The position numbers and the translations under genes were made by a program. From Guyanagaster necrorhizus (lineage: Eukaryota > Basidiomycota > Agaricomycetes > Agaricales > Physalacriaceae): a stretch of DNA of 64,000 bases. Of this stretch, positions 23,890 through 36,877 are shown in pieces (within the stretch, counting starts at the first letter, position 1; the number at the start of each line of letters is the position of its first letter). The stretch covers positions 688,675 through 752,674 of the forward strand of contig NW_025064901.1 of assembly GCF_019112545.1 (NCBI RefSeq), written 5' to 3'. The notes beneath the pieces were generated by a model. It was given only the letters and a program-made list of their open reading frames with translations, ran no database searches and was not told where the DNA came from.

Positions 23890-26150
23890 CTTTCTGTCTT
23901 CTGTTGATATCATTCCTTGTTCATCATAATAATCTATGCTTTCTGTTTCTCATATCCCTTTGGAATGTTAAAGCTGATATCAGAAATCATCTTAGTGTAA
24001 GAAGAGAGCACCCTATTCTTCAGATACTCTATCAGATGTCTATCATCTTCAATGTTGTCAATGAGCTCTGCCAGCTTAGCAAGCTGCTCAAACTTGTTGA
24101 AGTATTCAGTGGCCATCTGTTTCTTCATCTAAAGATCCTTCATCTTCTTCTTGTGGACTTCTTGAATAGCTGGATTGATGAACTTGTTGCATACCATCTG
24201 TTTAAATATTAGCCAAGACAGCAATTGATGATACCTTTTAGTAATAGAATAAAAGTCTCAACTTTTCAATGTCCACCAGACTTTGGCTTTATCCTCAAAG
24301 TAAGATATAGCAAAGGCAACTCAATAAATGTTGGCTGATAAGTATATGAAATATACCTCAAAGTATTGTTCACAGTCAGTTAAGAAGTGATCAATATCAT
24401 CTGAGTTCCTCTTAAAGAGTCATGGCTTTTGTATAAGATTGGGTTTATATTATATCAGGACTGAATTATTAGCAAGTGGTTCCATTAGGTTTAAATATTC
24501 ATAAAAGGGTGGAATCTTCTAATGTGACTCAGAGAATGAATGGAGAGAGTGATTATTGGTGATTGGACTTCTGGTGGTTTGGCCCTCTAGTTTTCTGATG
24601 ATCCTTCTATTTATAACTATAAACCCCTGTCTAATGGCTTTGAGATCATCTTTCTCAGTCTAATCACTGGATTCAACTTCATCAGCAGGAGGTTGTTCTT
24701 CCATCAGCCAGCTTCTCTTCAGCTTTCAGAGGTATCTAATCAGTGTTTCAGCATATAAGATTTTTGATCACTAATAGCATATAGAGGCTATGCTGGTGAT
24801 TTAAATAGTTGGTGCTAAATAGATGGCTCACTTCAAAGACATAGATGGCATGTTTAGTATCAGTTGGACATTAAACTAGGATTGATAATCCAGGAAGTTG
24901 GCCAAAGAGTCTTCAGAATAGGTTTGATTGTAGAGAAAAATAGTCTGCTCCATGGTACTGTACTGTAAAATATCAATTTTTTCAATGTTGGTTGCCACTA
25001 AATACTCCTTTTTCAGTGGATTCATACTCCATCCTATGTTCAGAGAATCTCTATGATTCTCTCCTTGTATAGCCTCTTGAATTCTTTTTCCCTTTTCCAC
25101 TGTGTTTCTTCTTCCAATAGTTCTTCATCTTCAGATTCATAAAATCTCTCAGACCAATCAAAAGGCACTATATTCCAATCATTATCCTTCTCACTGTCCT
25201 CACTGACCTCCTCAGGAGAGTCACCATACAGATTGAAGATAGATGGCATCTGGAGCTTCACCATCATAGGTGAGCTGTCTTTGGATACTAGATCCAGAGT
25301 CAACAGGAGAGGCAAGTTGAGAGAGGAGTCTTTCACTGGACTTGCCTCTGCCTTCTGCTATCTCTATCACTGCATAATATTCTCAGAGTTGGTCAGTATT
25401 TTACTCATCAAGAAATACTTCAGCAACTCTGCTTCAGATGAGTTGCCAGATGGTTGATTTGTGGACTAGAGATAGATGTCAGATTTCATAGGCAGATAAG
25501 AGTGTGTCAAGAGTTCAGAGAAGGGAAATGTTGATAATACTGAGACAAGATTCACTTTCAGACCAGCTTAGAGTTGCTCTGACTGGTTTGGTAATTCTAT
25601 GTCATTAAGCTCAGTTAGTAATGTCTCACTCTGTCTGAGTGAGTTCTGAGAGAGTCATAGGCTGAAGCCAATCTGATGACATCAAGAGAGTCTCAAGCAT
25701 GACTTCTAATTCTATGCTCTGAGAGGATAATGGAAGAAGTGGAGGATGATTCTGTGTTAAAGAAGTTGTCAGAGATGTTCTTATCCTTGTGGTCTGAGAC
25801 CAGAGAGAGATTCAATGGGTTGTGATAGAGAATGTGTCAGTATCATCAGTAGTATCTGGGTTCTTCTTGTTCTGTTGAAAAAACTTTCAGATTTGTGATC
25901 TCAGAGACAGCTTCTGATATGGTTTCTTATGTGGGCTCATTGGTTGCTCAGGCAGGCTTTTCAGAGAGGTCATGGAGAGGAAGGATGAGAGTGACATTCT
26001 ATGTTCAGCAGTAAATTGTTTAGAGACCCTAGTAATATCTGATTATCCAGATAGTGACAGACTGGTTTTCTCAGCAAAAATATATAATAACAAGCCTGAG
26101 CAGGATGCTAATGATAGCATTCAGTTTTCTTCACCCCTAGTGTGCATAAG
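23890..26150 (-). pseudogene. F ORF1 and gag, N-terminal and capsid parts
   Basis: Leftward order: eroded ORF1 region near 25900-26100, acidic Gag segment (25040-25336, with SPEEVSEDSEKDNDW), helical block (24876-25100), and capsid block (23934-24128: YFNKFEQLAKLAELIDNI). At the position of the conserved Trp near 24525 there is a TAG. Very AT-rich; the frame is hard to follow in places. Confidence 0.7.
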
Positions 26151-26170
26151 AAAAGAAAAGCACAAGCTAA

Positions 26171-26487
26171 GCTCAAGAGAAAATAGTGTGAGATAAACTT
26201 ATAGCTTAAAGCTGGGCTACTACAGTGAGAGCTATTCTACTTATATACTGTTCTATCTGTAATAAATATAACTACTGCCTATTGTGCTGTTCTGTTCTAT
26301 GATACCGATCCTATCTGATTGTCAGAGGCAGAATAATGGAGAATTGTCTGTAGATAAGGCAACCAAGAATAATAGTGTCTATTTGTTGTGATTATTTAAT
26401 ATTTTTGTGCTCTTTGAGAAAGTACTCAAGATAAGATAAGCACTCTGATAAGATAAGAAAAACAAAAAGATATGAGAAATCATAATA
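26171..26487 (-). repeat. F 5' LTR, internally truncated
   Basis: Right end ATAATA (decayed ATAACA) against D pol. On the left, primer-site-like sequence (cacaagctaa, 26161-26170) runs straight into LTR-internal sequence (gctcaagagaaaa). Compared with the D LTR, roughly 130 bp from the LTR edge inward are missing. Both sides of the break in D have aagct, suggesting a microhomology deletion. Confidence 0.75.
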
Positions 26488-28389
26488 TCTCCTCTGTTGA
26501 TATTGCCAATACTATGTTCTCAGCTAACTGCCTCTTCAGGTCTTTAAATACTGACTGCTGAGCTATTTTTCAGAACTAAGGGGCATTTCTTGTGAGTTGT
26601 GTCATGAGTCAGACAACCTTGCTGTAATCTCAGATAAATTGGTGGTAGAAGTTTATAAACCTGAGAAATAACTGTAACTCTTTTTTCTTGGTCAGCATTG
26701 GCCACTCTATCACTCCTGCAATCTTGATCAGATCTATCTGAATGTTTTCTTTGCTGATAATAACTGAGATATTCAGTCTCTAGTATCTCAAATTCACACT
26801 TTTCAGCTTTGAGGAAGAGTTTGTGCTTCCTCATCAACTCTAATATCTGTTATATGAGTTGCTAATGCTCATTGTAATTCTTGAACATGATCAGGATGTC
26901 ATCTAGATAAATGGTGACCTTCTCAGTTGCTATGAGATCCTTGAAAGTGTTGTTCATCATCCATTGAAAGATGGCAGGGGAGTTTGTCAGTTGAAAGAAC
27001 ATAACTGTGGGTTCAAAAAGCTCTTGGTTACTTTAGAATGCTGCCTTCCATTTATCTCCTTTCTTGATCTGGATGTTATTATATCCCCATTGTATATCCA
27101 ACTTAGTGTAGTATTTCACTCCTCAGAGTTTGTTTATCAACTCTAAGATCAAGAAAAGCAGATAACAATTCTTGATCATTATTTTATTTATCTTTTGGTA
27201 ATCCTGAACTGGTTGGAGTTTCCCATCCTTCTTTTTGATAAGGAAGAAGGGGGAAGCTATAAAGGACTTCAATGGTTGGATCCTTCTGCTGGAGAGATTC
27301 TTGTCCAGGAACTTGTCAAGTTTCTGCTGTTCCAGTCATCTAAGAGAATACATCTTGCAGTCTAGATTAGCATTGGTATTCAGGATGAGTTTGATTGCAT
27401 GATCCTAAGGCTTCAGTTCTAGCAGCTCATCAAAGTTCTCTTTGTCAAAGAGGTCTCAAAAATCCTGCACTCATTCTGGCATCATTTCTTCAAATATCTT
27501 AATCTCTTTTCTGGCATTGCTTTAGCAGCCAGATTGTTAGCATGATGTACTGTCCAGATGCAGATTGTCTGATCCAGGTCAACTATAAGAATAGTATTTT
27601 TATCTTCTATCTCTTTATCTTATTGGTTCTCAGGATTCTCATCCAGTAGCTCAAAGAAGATTTTTCAGCAGCAGTATCATGCAAAAGTGATCCATTCTGT
27701 CTTCCAATTGATCAGCAGATCATGCTGTATAAGCCAGTTATGACCAAAAAAGATCTTTTTGGATCTCAACTTGTCAGAGCAGATGTTACCAAAATAACAG
27801 TCACTTCCTGTTCTGAATCTTAGAGATGTGATTACCTCACTTAAATTAGTGGTTGCCATGAGATATATAGCTCAATCCAGAATATTGATGAGATATGCAG
27901 CTGATTATCAGTCAAAGTTTAACAAACTCTATGATTGAATCAGCTTAGTTTTTAGTCTTATCAGCATTGTAAATAGAGATTGGTCCTACAGTAGCTTAGA
28001 TTGGGAGATTGTGCTTAGTGACAAAAGCTCAATTAATAGAACTCTCAATGCAGCCATTGTTGATCAGAATAGTGACAGCATGTGCAGACTGATTAGTTAA
28101 GATCTCAATCTATATCCTGATGGTCAGATTTCTCTCTGCAGCCTCCTGTCATTAGATATACTTCTTAGGCCTCTTTAACTTATCTAGCCACTTTAATGCT
28201 TGATTTCTTTCTATTCTCTTTATTTCTTTGATTACTTTATTAATCACTTCTTCTGCTTGAGTCTTGTGTACTCAGTTTTTGAGCACAGCCTTTGCCTCAG
28301 CCTCACTCTTAGTGTTTCAGATGGCTCACCAAGTCTATTCAGGTTTTTATGATTCTTTCAGTGTGTTCAAAGCAAGCAGATCAGGTATA
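26488..28389 (-). pseudogene. D pol: protease and RT fragment
   Basis: Protease region near 28010-28070, then the NWLIQHDLLINWKTEWI segment (27677-27859). RT has intact YLDDILIM around 26890-26920 and LFLKAEKCEFEILETEYL (26544-26837). Cut at 26488 by F. Stops throughout. Confidence 0.75.
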
Positions 28390-28849
28390 TGTTATGATTT
28401 TTATCTTTTTCTTCATATTAACCCCTATTTATGCTTAGTCAGAGCATCTATATCAGTGCTTAAGACTATGGGACTGGCTTAGTCAGCACAACAAGCCCAG
28501 TCAGTCATTGTCTTTTGATACAATAAGCATTGCCTAATGATGCATGATAACACTATTGTAGACAATAATGATGCTCAAGAACAATGAGCATAATAGCCAC
28601 AGAAGACACAATCAGTAGTAGTATTTATAGTAACACTGACTACCTGTATATAATTAAAACAGTTCTCAGTGGGATAACCTCAGCTTCAAGCTAAAGTTTA
28701 TTCATCCTTATTCTACTCTTGAGCTATTATCAAGGCCTTGAAGCATCTGGTCAATAAAACACAACAAGTGAACTCTAGTGCAAAGGTTTGAATATAAAAC
28801 TATGCTATTTTATCACATGCTTCTGATCATATGCAGCTTGAGTCTAATA
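28390..28849 (+). repeat. E 5' LTR (460 bp)
   Basis: TGTTATGATT...GTCTAATA (end decayed from TAACA). Two TTAGTCAG boxes at 28435-28442 and 28479-28486. TATA tatataatt lies upstream of agcttcaagctaa (28682-28694). The primer site tcagcttaaagct (28851-28863) now pairs with two mismatches. Confidence 0.92.
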
Positions 28850-28907
28850 ATCAGCTTAAAGCTTTTAGCTTCTCTTTCTTCATGCACACTAGCATGGAAG
28901 AAACTGA

Positions 28908-31900
28908 ATGCTATCTATCAACTCTAAAACTTCAAACTTCAATCATGAGTTCTTTAAACTCCTCACCTCTATTATCAGAACATTATTAGAATTGTTGGTG
29001 ATCATCCAGCTGTGCCAAGGACACCATCTGAGTAGTTAGACACTATCAGAAATTCTAGCACATTCATTGTATTCTCAGAAATGTAACTTCTGACTTACCA
29101 CTCCATGATATTCTTGATTCTGCTCAATCCTCCTACCAGCCCATGGAGTGACCTGTACCTGAAGCTGAGCCTAACAGCTTATATTCAGAGAACATTTAAA
29201 AAGCAGAAGAACACTGATACCTCTCTTGACTCTCTTGATTAGACAGCAAAAACTGAAACTCTCACCTTACAGGGTTCAGAAACCCATAGATCCTGCTCTC
29301 TATCTCTAACTATGAAAATGAAAACCACCTCACAAACTTCTTTAATGACTCACTATCTCTTGACTCTTCTACCACTCTGAGAGAAGCTGAGATTAGAGAC
29401 CATGCTTGGGACTCTCTTGATACCTCTAGAGTAGTTACAAGATTCCAAGATATTTTGTCACACTTAGGATATGGGTCACTCTATGCAACTCTAACTGAAA
29501 GCTCCATCCTGTTAGACCACTTCCACTACAGTCACCATAGGGAGAATCCAACATCTGGCAGTAATAGTGACATCCAAAGGTGAGGACTGGCAGCCTAAGA
29601 TAGGATTATCCACAGGATATTCTCAGACTGAGACCTCTGAGTCCCATTTAATTATAACACAGCAGTATAGCAGCAGCAGCAGTGACAGGAAGAGTGAGCT
29701 CAGACAGACTCCAAGCGAGCTTGAGAAGATCTTACAGAGCATGTCAGAGTGCAAGCTCAGTGAGACCATTAGGAGAGACAATACTCCTCCTTCTTAAAGG
29801 GACAACATTTTCCTCTGAGCTCTCAGCTCTAAAACCCTATAATATCCCCTTTTCCAACACACCTCTAGTTCTGACACTATCCACTCAGATGCTGAGTCTA
29901 TCCTTGGCCTCTATAGGCTATGAGTATCTCTCAATGCTCATGTCTCTGATTATACTCTCTGGTCATTCTTCAGAAGTCAAGTCACTGGACAATTCCTCAA
30001 TCCAGAGTTTTATAAAAACTTCAAAGTCTATAGTGAGGACTTGGCAGCAGTGCAAGCATATAGCAGCAACTGATATGATGTTAAAATTAAAGTCAGTCTC
30101 TGAGCACACCTATCTATTATCTCTGTCCTCAGAAGTCCTATGGCCAGGCCTAGTATTCAGTCTCACCAGCTTTTCAGCAACAATTAGACTGTATGAGGCA
30201 AGCATCTTTGATCAGTCTGTAGGTTTCCTTCTCAAGGACAAGAATGAGAGAAACAGTAAGATTGAGAATGACAAGAATAAGACAGAAAGCAGTGAGAGCC
30301 CCTATAGACCTAAGAATTTTATGAAATATGCAGAGAAAGACATCAATGAAAAAGCACTAAGGTAGAAGATGCAAAGAGCTAAAGAGGATGAATACCAAGA
30401 CCTATATAAGGAAGGAGTAGCATTCTTATGGTATGATGCTAAATAGTTGATATTGCATATAGGACAATTATACATTAATACAGAACCATCTGAGTGACAG
30501 GATATTTTATAGTACTCTGTGACCAAGCATGCTGTCTCAGTTTACAACTGAAGGCATTCAGAAGACTAACTTAGCAAGTTACCACTATATTAGTCAAAGT
30601 CTGATATATAACTAATGCCATGGACATCAGCTATCACTCTGAAACATGCCATCTATACAGCACCATCACTCTGCACTACTACAAGCCAATTCTCTCACTC
30701 CACTCTGATGATTCAATTCTCAGCAACTCAGCTCTCTTGGCCCTGACTCTAATCAACTAGCTGACTAGTCAGCTTCTATAACCTATAGACTGGCAAAGAG
30801 AGTTGACTACTCAGAGCCTAGCCTCCACTTGATAAGGCTGAAAGGAGCAGAAGAGAGAAGGAACTGATCAAAGATGACTCCAAAACTATGTGACTGAGAT
30901 TCACTATCTGAAATAGAGTAATTGTATGAAAGAAAGCCACTCTGCAGAGAAGCCCCATTGCTGATGATAGCTCTCTCCACTCTTTCCTAGAACCACTGAC
31001 TGAATGACATTGCCTGCCATTTGATGAATATCTCAATCTGATAGGCACCTTGCCTCAGAATGCTGCTATCTTACAATGTAAACCTAATCTTCTGCATACT
31101 CCTTGCCCCTTCAAGGATGCCTTCAATGACATTAACTGCTTCTTAATTAATTGTGAACAATATTTTAAAGTATACATTATATATCTTGAGACTGACATGA
31201 ATAAGGTTGCTTTTGTGGCCTCCTATTTTGAGAGTAAAGCTAAGTGATAGTGGACACTCATCTCTCCAACCTTCTATTCTTCCATTCAACAGCACCACTG
31301 ATTTCTGTTCTGGCCTATCTTCAAACAAATGATCCATGATAAGTTTATCAACCCTGCAGTCTAAGAAGTCTATAAGAACAAGATGAAGGAGTTGTGAATA
31401 GCTGGTGATAAGATTGCCAGTGAATACTTTGATGAGTTAGAATGACTGGAAACTCTGGCTAGAGTACAAGAAAGCACTGATGATGATAGAAGAATAGTCA
31501 AATATCTCAAGCTCAGGGTTCCATCATCCTATATCAAAATGATCTCCAATATAGGAACCAATATCCTGAAGAAATATGATGTGTGAAAAGATCAAATCAC
31601 TGAAATAAACAAGGAGTGCCTCAAACAGAAGGCAGTAAATGCTAGGATCCAATCTGACAAAAAGCCCAGTATACTCTCTAATGGAAAAACTGCCACCACC
31701 TCTAAACCAAGCACTACCACACTTTCCTACACTGTGCAAAAGACTAGAACTAGCACAATCTATACTGGAGTCAGAAAACCAATGGACATTGATTAGATGA
31801 AAAAAGAGAGAAAATGCTTTAATTGTAGATAAAAGAGCCATATGGCAAAAGATTGCCTGAAGAAGAAGAGAACATGGGAAGGCATCTGAGCACAGATTGC

Positions 31901-31976
31901 TGAGCTCCAAAAGAAAGATGAAGCACTCAAAACCAAAACCAAGATTGAAGAGGTAAAAGGTAAAGCTAATCAGTGA
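28908..31976 (+). pseudogene. E ORF1 and gag, degraded
   Basis: ATG at 28908 begins ORF1 with NFNHEFFKLLTSIIRTLLEL. Gag: an open run at 29682-30365 covers the part that overlaps ORF1 in other copies and the acidic segment (KNERNSKIENDKNKTESSE). The helical block follows, then SLHSFLEPLTE with a TGA in place of the conserved Trp (near 31003-31005), and the ASD-IDRF-like block (31050-31247: MNKVAFVASYFESKAK). The capsid reads VYKNKMKEL, and the zinc knuckle near 31810-31860 has all Cys/His but one internal TAA. Gag stop TGA at 31974. Confidence 0.78.
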
Positions 31977-34900
31977 GCAATTCTATTGAATCAGCCAAAG
32001 GACTTAGCAGGATAACCAATGCAGCCACAGGATGGACTAATAGTTTCTCTGTAGGTATGAATATATCTAAATTATATATGCATTTGAATATACTCACTAT
32101 TTCTATCACTATACACCCTGCCAATGAATTGCCAAAAAACTAAACTCAAGCACTGATAGGCTGAACAGGAGAAGAGACTCTCACTTGGTGGCTCAAGCTG
32201 TTCAATACTAAACAGACTTAGAGTGCCATCAAAGAAGCACCAACAGAAGAAGTGGTAAAGACAGCACTTAAAAACTGGGTACACAAGATCTGAGTCAAGA
32301 AAGTTATCAATGAGATGATTAAAGGAATGAGGAAAGCAGAATGGTGCCAAGCTTTAGAATGGCTTGAAAAACTCTATGGGCCAAGGCAATATATCCAGCA
32401 CACTAAAACCCCAGGATGGAATCTAATCACAAAGGCATAAATTGAGACTCTTACCAACAGAACCATCTATTTGGTTGTCACTCTAATTGACAGTGGATAC
32501 ACTGGCAGCTCTATAAATCAGGCTTTCATTGATAAGTACTAACTCTTCATCCAAGCCATGACAGCTCCAATCCCTGTTTATAATGCTGATAGTACTAAAA
32601 ACTAAGCCAGCTCAATAACTGAGTTTGCTAAACTCAGGCTAACTATTGGTGATCATTCTGAGTGAATTGATCTAGCCATCACTAACTTAGAAACTAAGGA
32701 GATATTCCTAGGACATGACTGGTTGATTTGCTACAACCCTCTTGTTAACTGAAAGACTAGACAAATCACATTTGCCTGTTGTAAATACCAAAAAATACCA
32801 TTTGAACTGCCTGATAAAGACTTTAGAGATAGGTGAGATGAGAAAATAGATGATGATGAGACTATTCCTCACAGTTGACCTTCATCCAGCTATACATTTC
32901 CACACCATACACCATGCCAATGACCTAGCTGTGAGAGAGCAAATATAAACAAGGAGAAAAAAATATTTGAACAAATAGTGCTAGAGTGTGCATGAGATTA
33001 TCAAGATTTATTTGAAAAAGAGAACTTTGACAAACTCTCAGAACCCAAACTATAAGATTATGCAATTAAACTAATCTTGAATGCAAATGCTAATCTCAAC
33101 TGTAAAACATATCCACTCAGCCACTATAAACAATAAGAACTTGACAAATTTCTGGAAGAAAATCTCTCCAGTGGCTGGATTTGATCATCAAAATCTCTGA
33201 TAGCATTTCCCTTCTTTTTTATCAAAAAGAAGGATGAAAAACTTTAACTTATCTAAGACTATCAAAAGCTGAATGAGATGATAATTAAAAACTATTATTC
33301 ACTCCCTTTAATTTTGGAGCTGATAGATAAACTCAGAGGCATCAGATATTACATGAAGCTTGACATTCATTAAGGCTACAACAATATCCACATTAAAGAA
33401 GGTGACAAGTAGAAGGCTACCTTTCAAATGAATCAGAGACTATTTGAATCCACTGTCATATTCTTTGAGCTCATCAACTCACTTGCTACCTTCCAGTGGA
33501 TGATGAACAACATATTTAAGGATCTTATTGCCATCAGGAAAGTCACAATATATTTAGACAACATCCTCATCATGTCAAAGGATCAAACTGAGCACCAAAA
33601 ACTCATATGGTGAGTACTCAAGTTAATGAGAAAATATAAATTATTTCTCAAAGTGAAGAAGTGTAAATTCAAGATGCTGGAAATAGAGTACCTAGAAGTC
33701 ATCATCAGTGAAAGAAGCATCTGCATAGATTCAGTGAAAGTTGCAGAGGTTATTGAATGGCTAGAACCAATAAAGAAAAGAGAACTCCAATCATTCTTAG
33801 GATTCACCAATTTCTATTGGTGATTTATATGGGACTATAGCAAGATGGTCCACCCTATGACACAGTTAACTGGCAATACCTTGTGGGCCTAAGGCCCATC
33901 ATAACAGTCAGCTTTTGATGACCTAAAGCAATGACTAGCAGAGGATATTATACTTGCTATTCTCACATAGGAAGGGAAATTCTGGATTGAGGCTAACTTG
34001 AGTGAAGGAGCTATAGGTGTTGTACTCTCAAAGAAACAAGATGGAAAATAGTGACTGATGGCCTTTTGATCCAAGGCTCTTACCATTATAAAATAGAACT
34101 ATAAAATTTATAATAAGGAATTGCTTGCTATCATGCTTGTCTTAGAAGAATAGTGGTATTATCTGATTAAAGTGGTCTGTACTTTTGAGATATGGACTGA
34201 TCATCAGAACTTGTAATATTTCTGGCAACTGCAGAAGCTGAACCATCAGCAAGCCTGGTGGATGATAGAGTTCAGCCAATATGAATATACTCTCCATTAT
34301 AAGGCTGGGACTGCCAATAAAAAGACCAATCTGCTTAGCTGAAGAGTGACTAAGGAATGAATAATAATGATAGAGTCATACTACTTAAACTGACACACTT
34401 CTAGGCTATGATAATGCCAACAGAGGAGGAGATTCATAAATGAATCAAGAGTGCAATGAGGGATACCAGTAAATGGGACTAATGAGTGGTCCTATCACTA
34501 AATCATGAGCACAGAATGATGAAGGACAATAGGCTTATCTATTATGATGGCCACATTTATATCCTGTAGAGAGATCATTGCTATGTATCATGACCATGTG
34601 ACCATAGATCATCTAGAGATCAACAAGATAAAGGAGCTCATATTACAGGAATATTGATGGCCTAAAATAGGCCAAGACATTGAACAATGTGTCAAAGAGT
34701 ATAAAACTTGCTAATAAGGTAAACCCACAATACAGCTACAGGTGGCACCACTCAATCCAAATAAGATTCCAATGACACTATAGATTCACATCTCCATGGA
34801 CATGATCATAAGATTACCAGAATATAATAGCTATAATGCTATCATTGTTATAGTCAATCATTTCTCCAAGATGATCATCTTAATTGTATGCTTAATGGAG

Positions 34901-36400
34901 TTGACATCAGAAGGGTGAGCAAAGATATTGTGTGATAAGATATATGCAAAATACAGAATGCCACAAGTAGTCATTTCAGATCAAGGACCTCAATTCATCT
35001 CAAAATTCCTCAATGACCTGTACTGACTACTAAATATTTGCCATAATACCTTGACTGTATACCATCTTCAAACCAATGACCAGATAAAAAGGGTCAATCA
35101 AGAGATTAAAAAGTACCTTTGTCTCTTTATCAATTATCAGCAAGATGACTGGACAGAGTGGTTAGCTCTGGCCACCTTTTAACATAACAATCATATACAC
35201 TCAGCAACTGGCAAGACCCTATTCTTCATAAACCATGAATGCTATCTTCACATCACACATACCATATGTACCCACACTACCACATCCACATCTACCAATT
35301 TTGTCACAATCATAATAAATATCCACAATGAAACCTGAGCAGCCCTTAAATGTGCTACCACTATAATGAAAGCACAATATGATAAACATTGCCATCCTGC
35401 TCAGATCTTTAATATTAATGATAAAGTGTGATTAGATACCACCAATCTTCATCTCCTCTGACCTAAATGGAAACTAGATGATAAACAAACAGGCCTCTTT
35501 CTGATTATTGTAAAAGTCAGTGTCTCTGTTATGATTTTTCCTATTTTCTTTCTTTTCTTTGGAAATGACCCCTATCTTTGCTTAGTCAGGGTGCTTAGGC
35601 CAGCGCTTATGACCATGGAAATGCTTAGCTCAGCAGCCCAAGTTGGTCATTCTCCCGCTGCACTGCTATGCACTGTGAAGGGAGAGACAATACCCCTTTT
35701 GTCCTCAAATTGCAGTGCACGACCACAGCTCCGCAGCAAGACAAACAGCTTTTGTGGGAGACCTGGCAATGGTAGGGGGAATAGCTCCACAGCAAACAAC
35801 AGCTTTTGTGAACAGTTATTTATAACGCGATAATGAAACAGTATTTAAGTAGTCGAGTTCTCGCTGTAATACCCCAGTCTCGAACTAAAGTTTACACACC
35901 ACTATCTTATCTCGAGCTCAACCAATTCGTTGGGCCTTGAACCACACAACACTCTTAACACATCAGTGAACTCAGTCGGACATACTCGAAGTGCGAGATA
36001 CCAAACTGTTTATCACGTGTTGATCGTCACATGGGATTTGGGCTTAACAGTCTCCATCTATAAACTCTATCTTTCTGCCCATTGAAAGATTCACAACACC
36101 TTCAATGAGTCTCTTCTCACTCCATTTGTCACTCCTACTTTCTCTAACCAAGAATGCCCATCTCTTCCTCTCTCCAACCTCATTAATGACAAAGAGCATT
36201 ATAAAATCAACTAAATATTAAATTATAAATTATGCAAAGTCAAAGCTTGTAGTGAAGGAACAATGACAACAGTAAACTATCTCATTAGCTGGAAGGGCTA
36301 TAGCCCAGAATCTAACTAATGGATTAACAAAAAATGAATGGCTACTGCAGTGCTATACATGAATATAAATTATTCCTAAATTAAGCTATCAGAATAATAG
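31975..36400 (+). pseudogene. E pol: protease, RT, RNase H, integrase, chromodomain
   Basis: Protease LIDSGYTGSSINQAF near 32485. RT fingers PFFFIKKKDEKL (33210), palm IYLDNILIMSK (33428-33613; YLDD changed to YLDN), thumb block 33626-33823. RNase H near 33970-34330 (ADSSEGAI-like, YNKELLAIMLVLEE). Integrase zinc and core at about 34540-35300 with ISDQGPQF near 34975, interrupted at 35526 by a solo LTR. It continues to a chromodomain remnant near 36265-36370 (YLISWKGYSPESN). Numerous stops. Confidence 0.8.
35527..36049 (+). repeat. Solo LTR in E integrase (523 bp, TSD gtctc)
   Basis: TGTTATGATT...GGGCTTAACA with perfect TSD gtctc (35522-35526 and 36050-36054). Closest in type and length to the LTRs of B (527 bp). 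It keeps many CpG sites (tcgag, cgcg, acgtg) in a CpG-poor host, so it arrived much later than E. TTAGTCAG at about 35584; TATA-like tatttaag followed by cagtctcgaactaaag. Confidence 0.92.
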
Positions 36401-36404
36401 TCTT

Positions 36405-36417
36405 AAGGAGGAGGTAA
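36405..36417 (+). other. E polypurine tract
   Basis: aaggaggaggtaa directly before the 3' LTR; the same tract is aaggagagggtaa in C and its complement in B. Primes plus-strand DNA synthesis in LTR elements. Confidence 0.75.
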
Positions 36418-36877
36418 TATTATAATTCTTATCCTTTTCTTCATATTAATCTCTATTTATGCTTAGTCAGAGCATCTATACTAGTGCTTAAGACTATGGA
36501 ACTGGCTTAATCAGTACAACAAGCCTAGTCAGTCACTGTCTTTCAATGCAACAAGCATTGTCTGATGATATATAATAATACTATTGTAGACAGTAATAAT
36601 GCTCAAGGACAATGAGCATAATAGCTACAGAAGACACAATCAGTAGTAGTATTTATAGCAACACTGACTACCTGTATATAAGTAGGACAGCTCTTGCTAG
36701 GATAACCCCAGCTTTAAGCTAAAGTTTATTCATTCTCATTCTACTCTTGAGCTACTATCAAGGCCTTGAAGCATCTGGTCAATAGAATACAACAAATAGA
36801 CTCTAGTGCAAAGGTTCAAATATGAAACCATGCTAGTTTATCATATGCTTCTGATTATGTATGGCTTGAGTCTAACA
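36418..36877 (+). repeat. E 3' LTR (460 bp)
   Basis: Starts TATTATAATT, a decayed TGTTATGATT, ends CTAACA, followed by the TSD gtata. Same length as the 5' LTR. Confidence 0.92.

Larger units (their letters stand above)
20935..26487 (-). mobile_element. Element F: family-1 element with solo-LTR and G insertions
   Basis: Reverse-oriented. A truncated 5' LTR (26171-26487) is followed leftward by gag (22953-26150, interrupted by a solo LTR at 23316-23889) and pol (20935-22955), which G cuts inside RT. F itself is inserted in the pol of D (right flank tctcc). Very AT-rich and CpG-poor: one of the oldest copies. Confidence 0.85.
28390..36877 (+). mobile_element. Element E: complete but dead family-1 element
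   Basis: Plus orientation, LTRs 28390-28849 and 36418-36877 (460 bp each), perfect TSD gtata (28385-28389 and 36878-36882). Contains ORF1, gag, pol with integrase and a chromodomain remnant, a purine tract before the 3' LTR and a solo LTR of another copy (35527-36049) in integrase. It lies at the gag-pol junction of D. Very AT-rich with many stops. Confidence 0.93.

Noticed and set aside
35531..35833. 100-codon frame inside the solo LTR
   Set aside because: Lies wholly inside an LTR with promoter-type sequence; no counterpart reading in the B LTRs.
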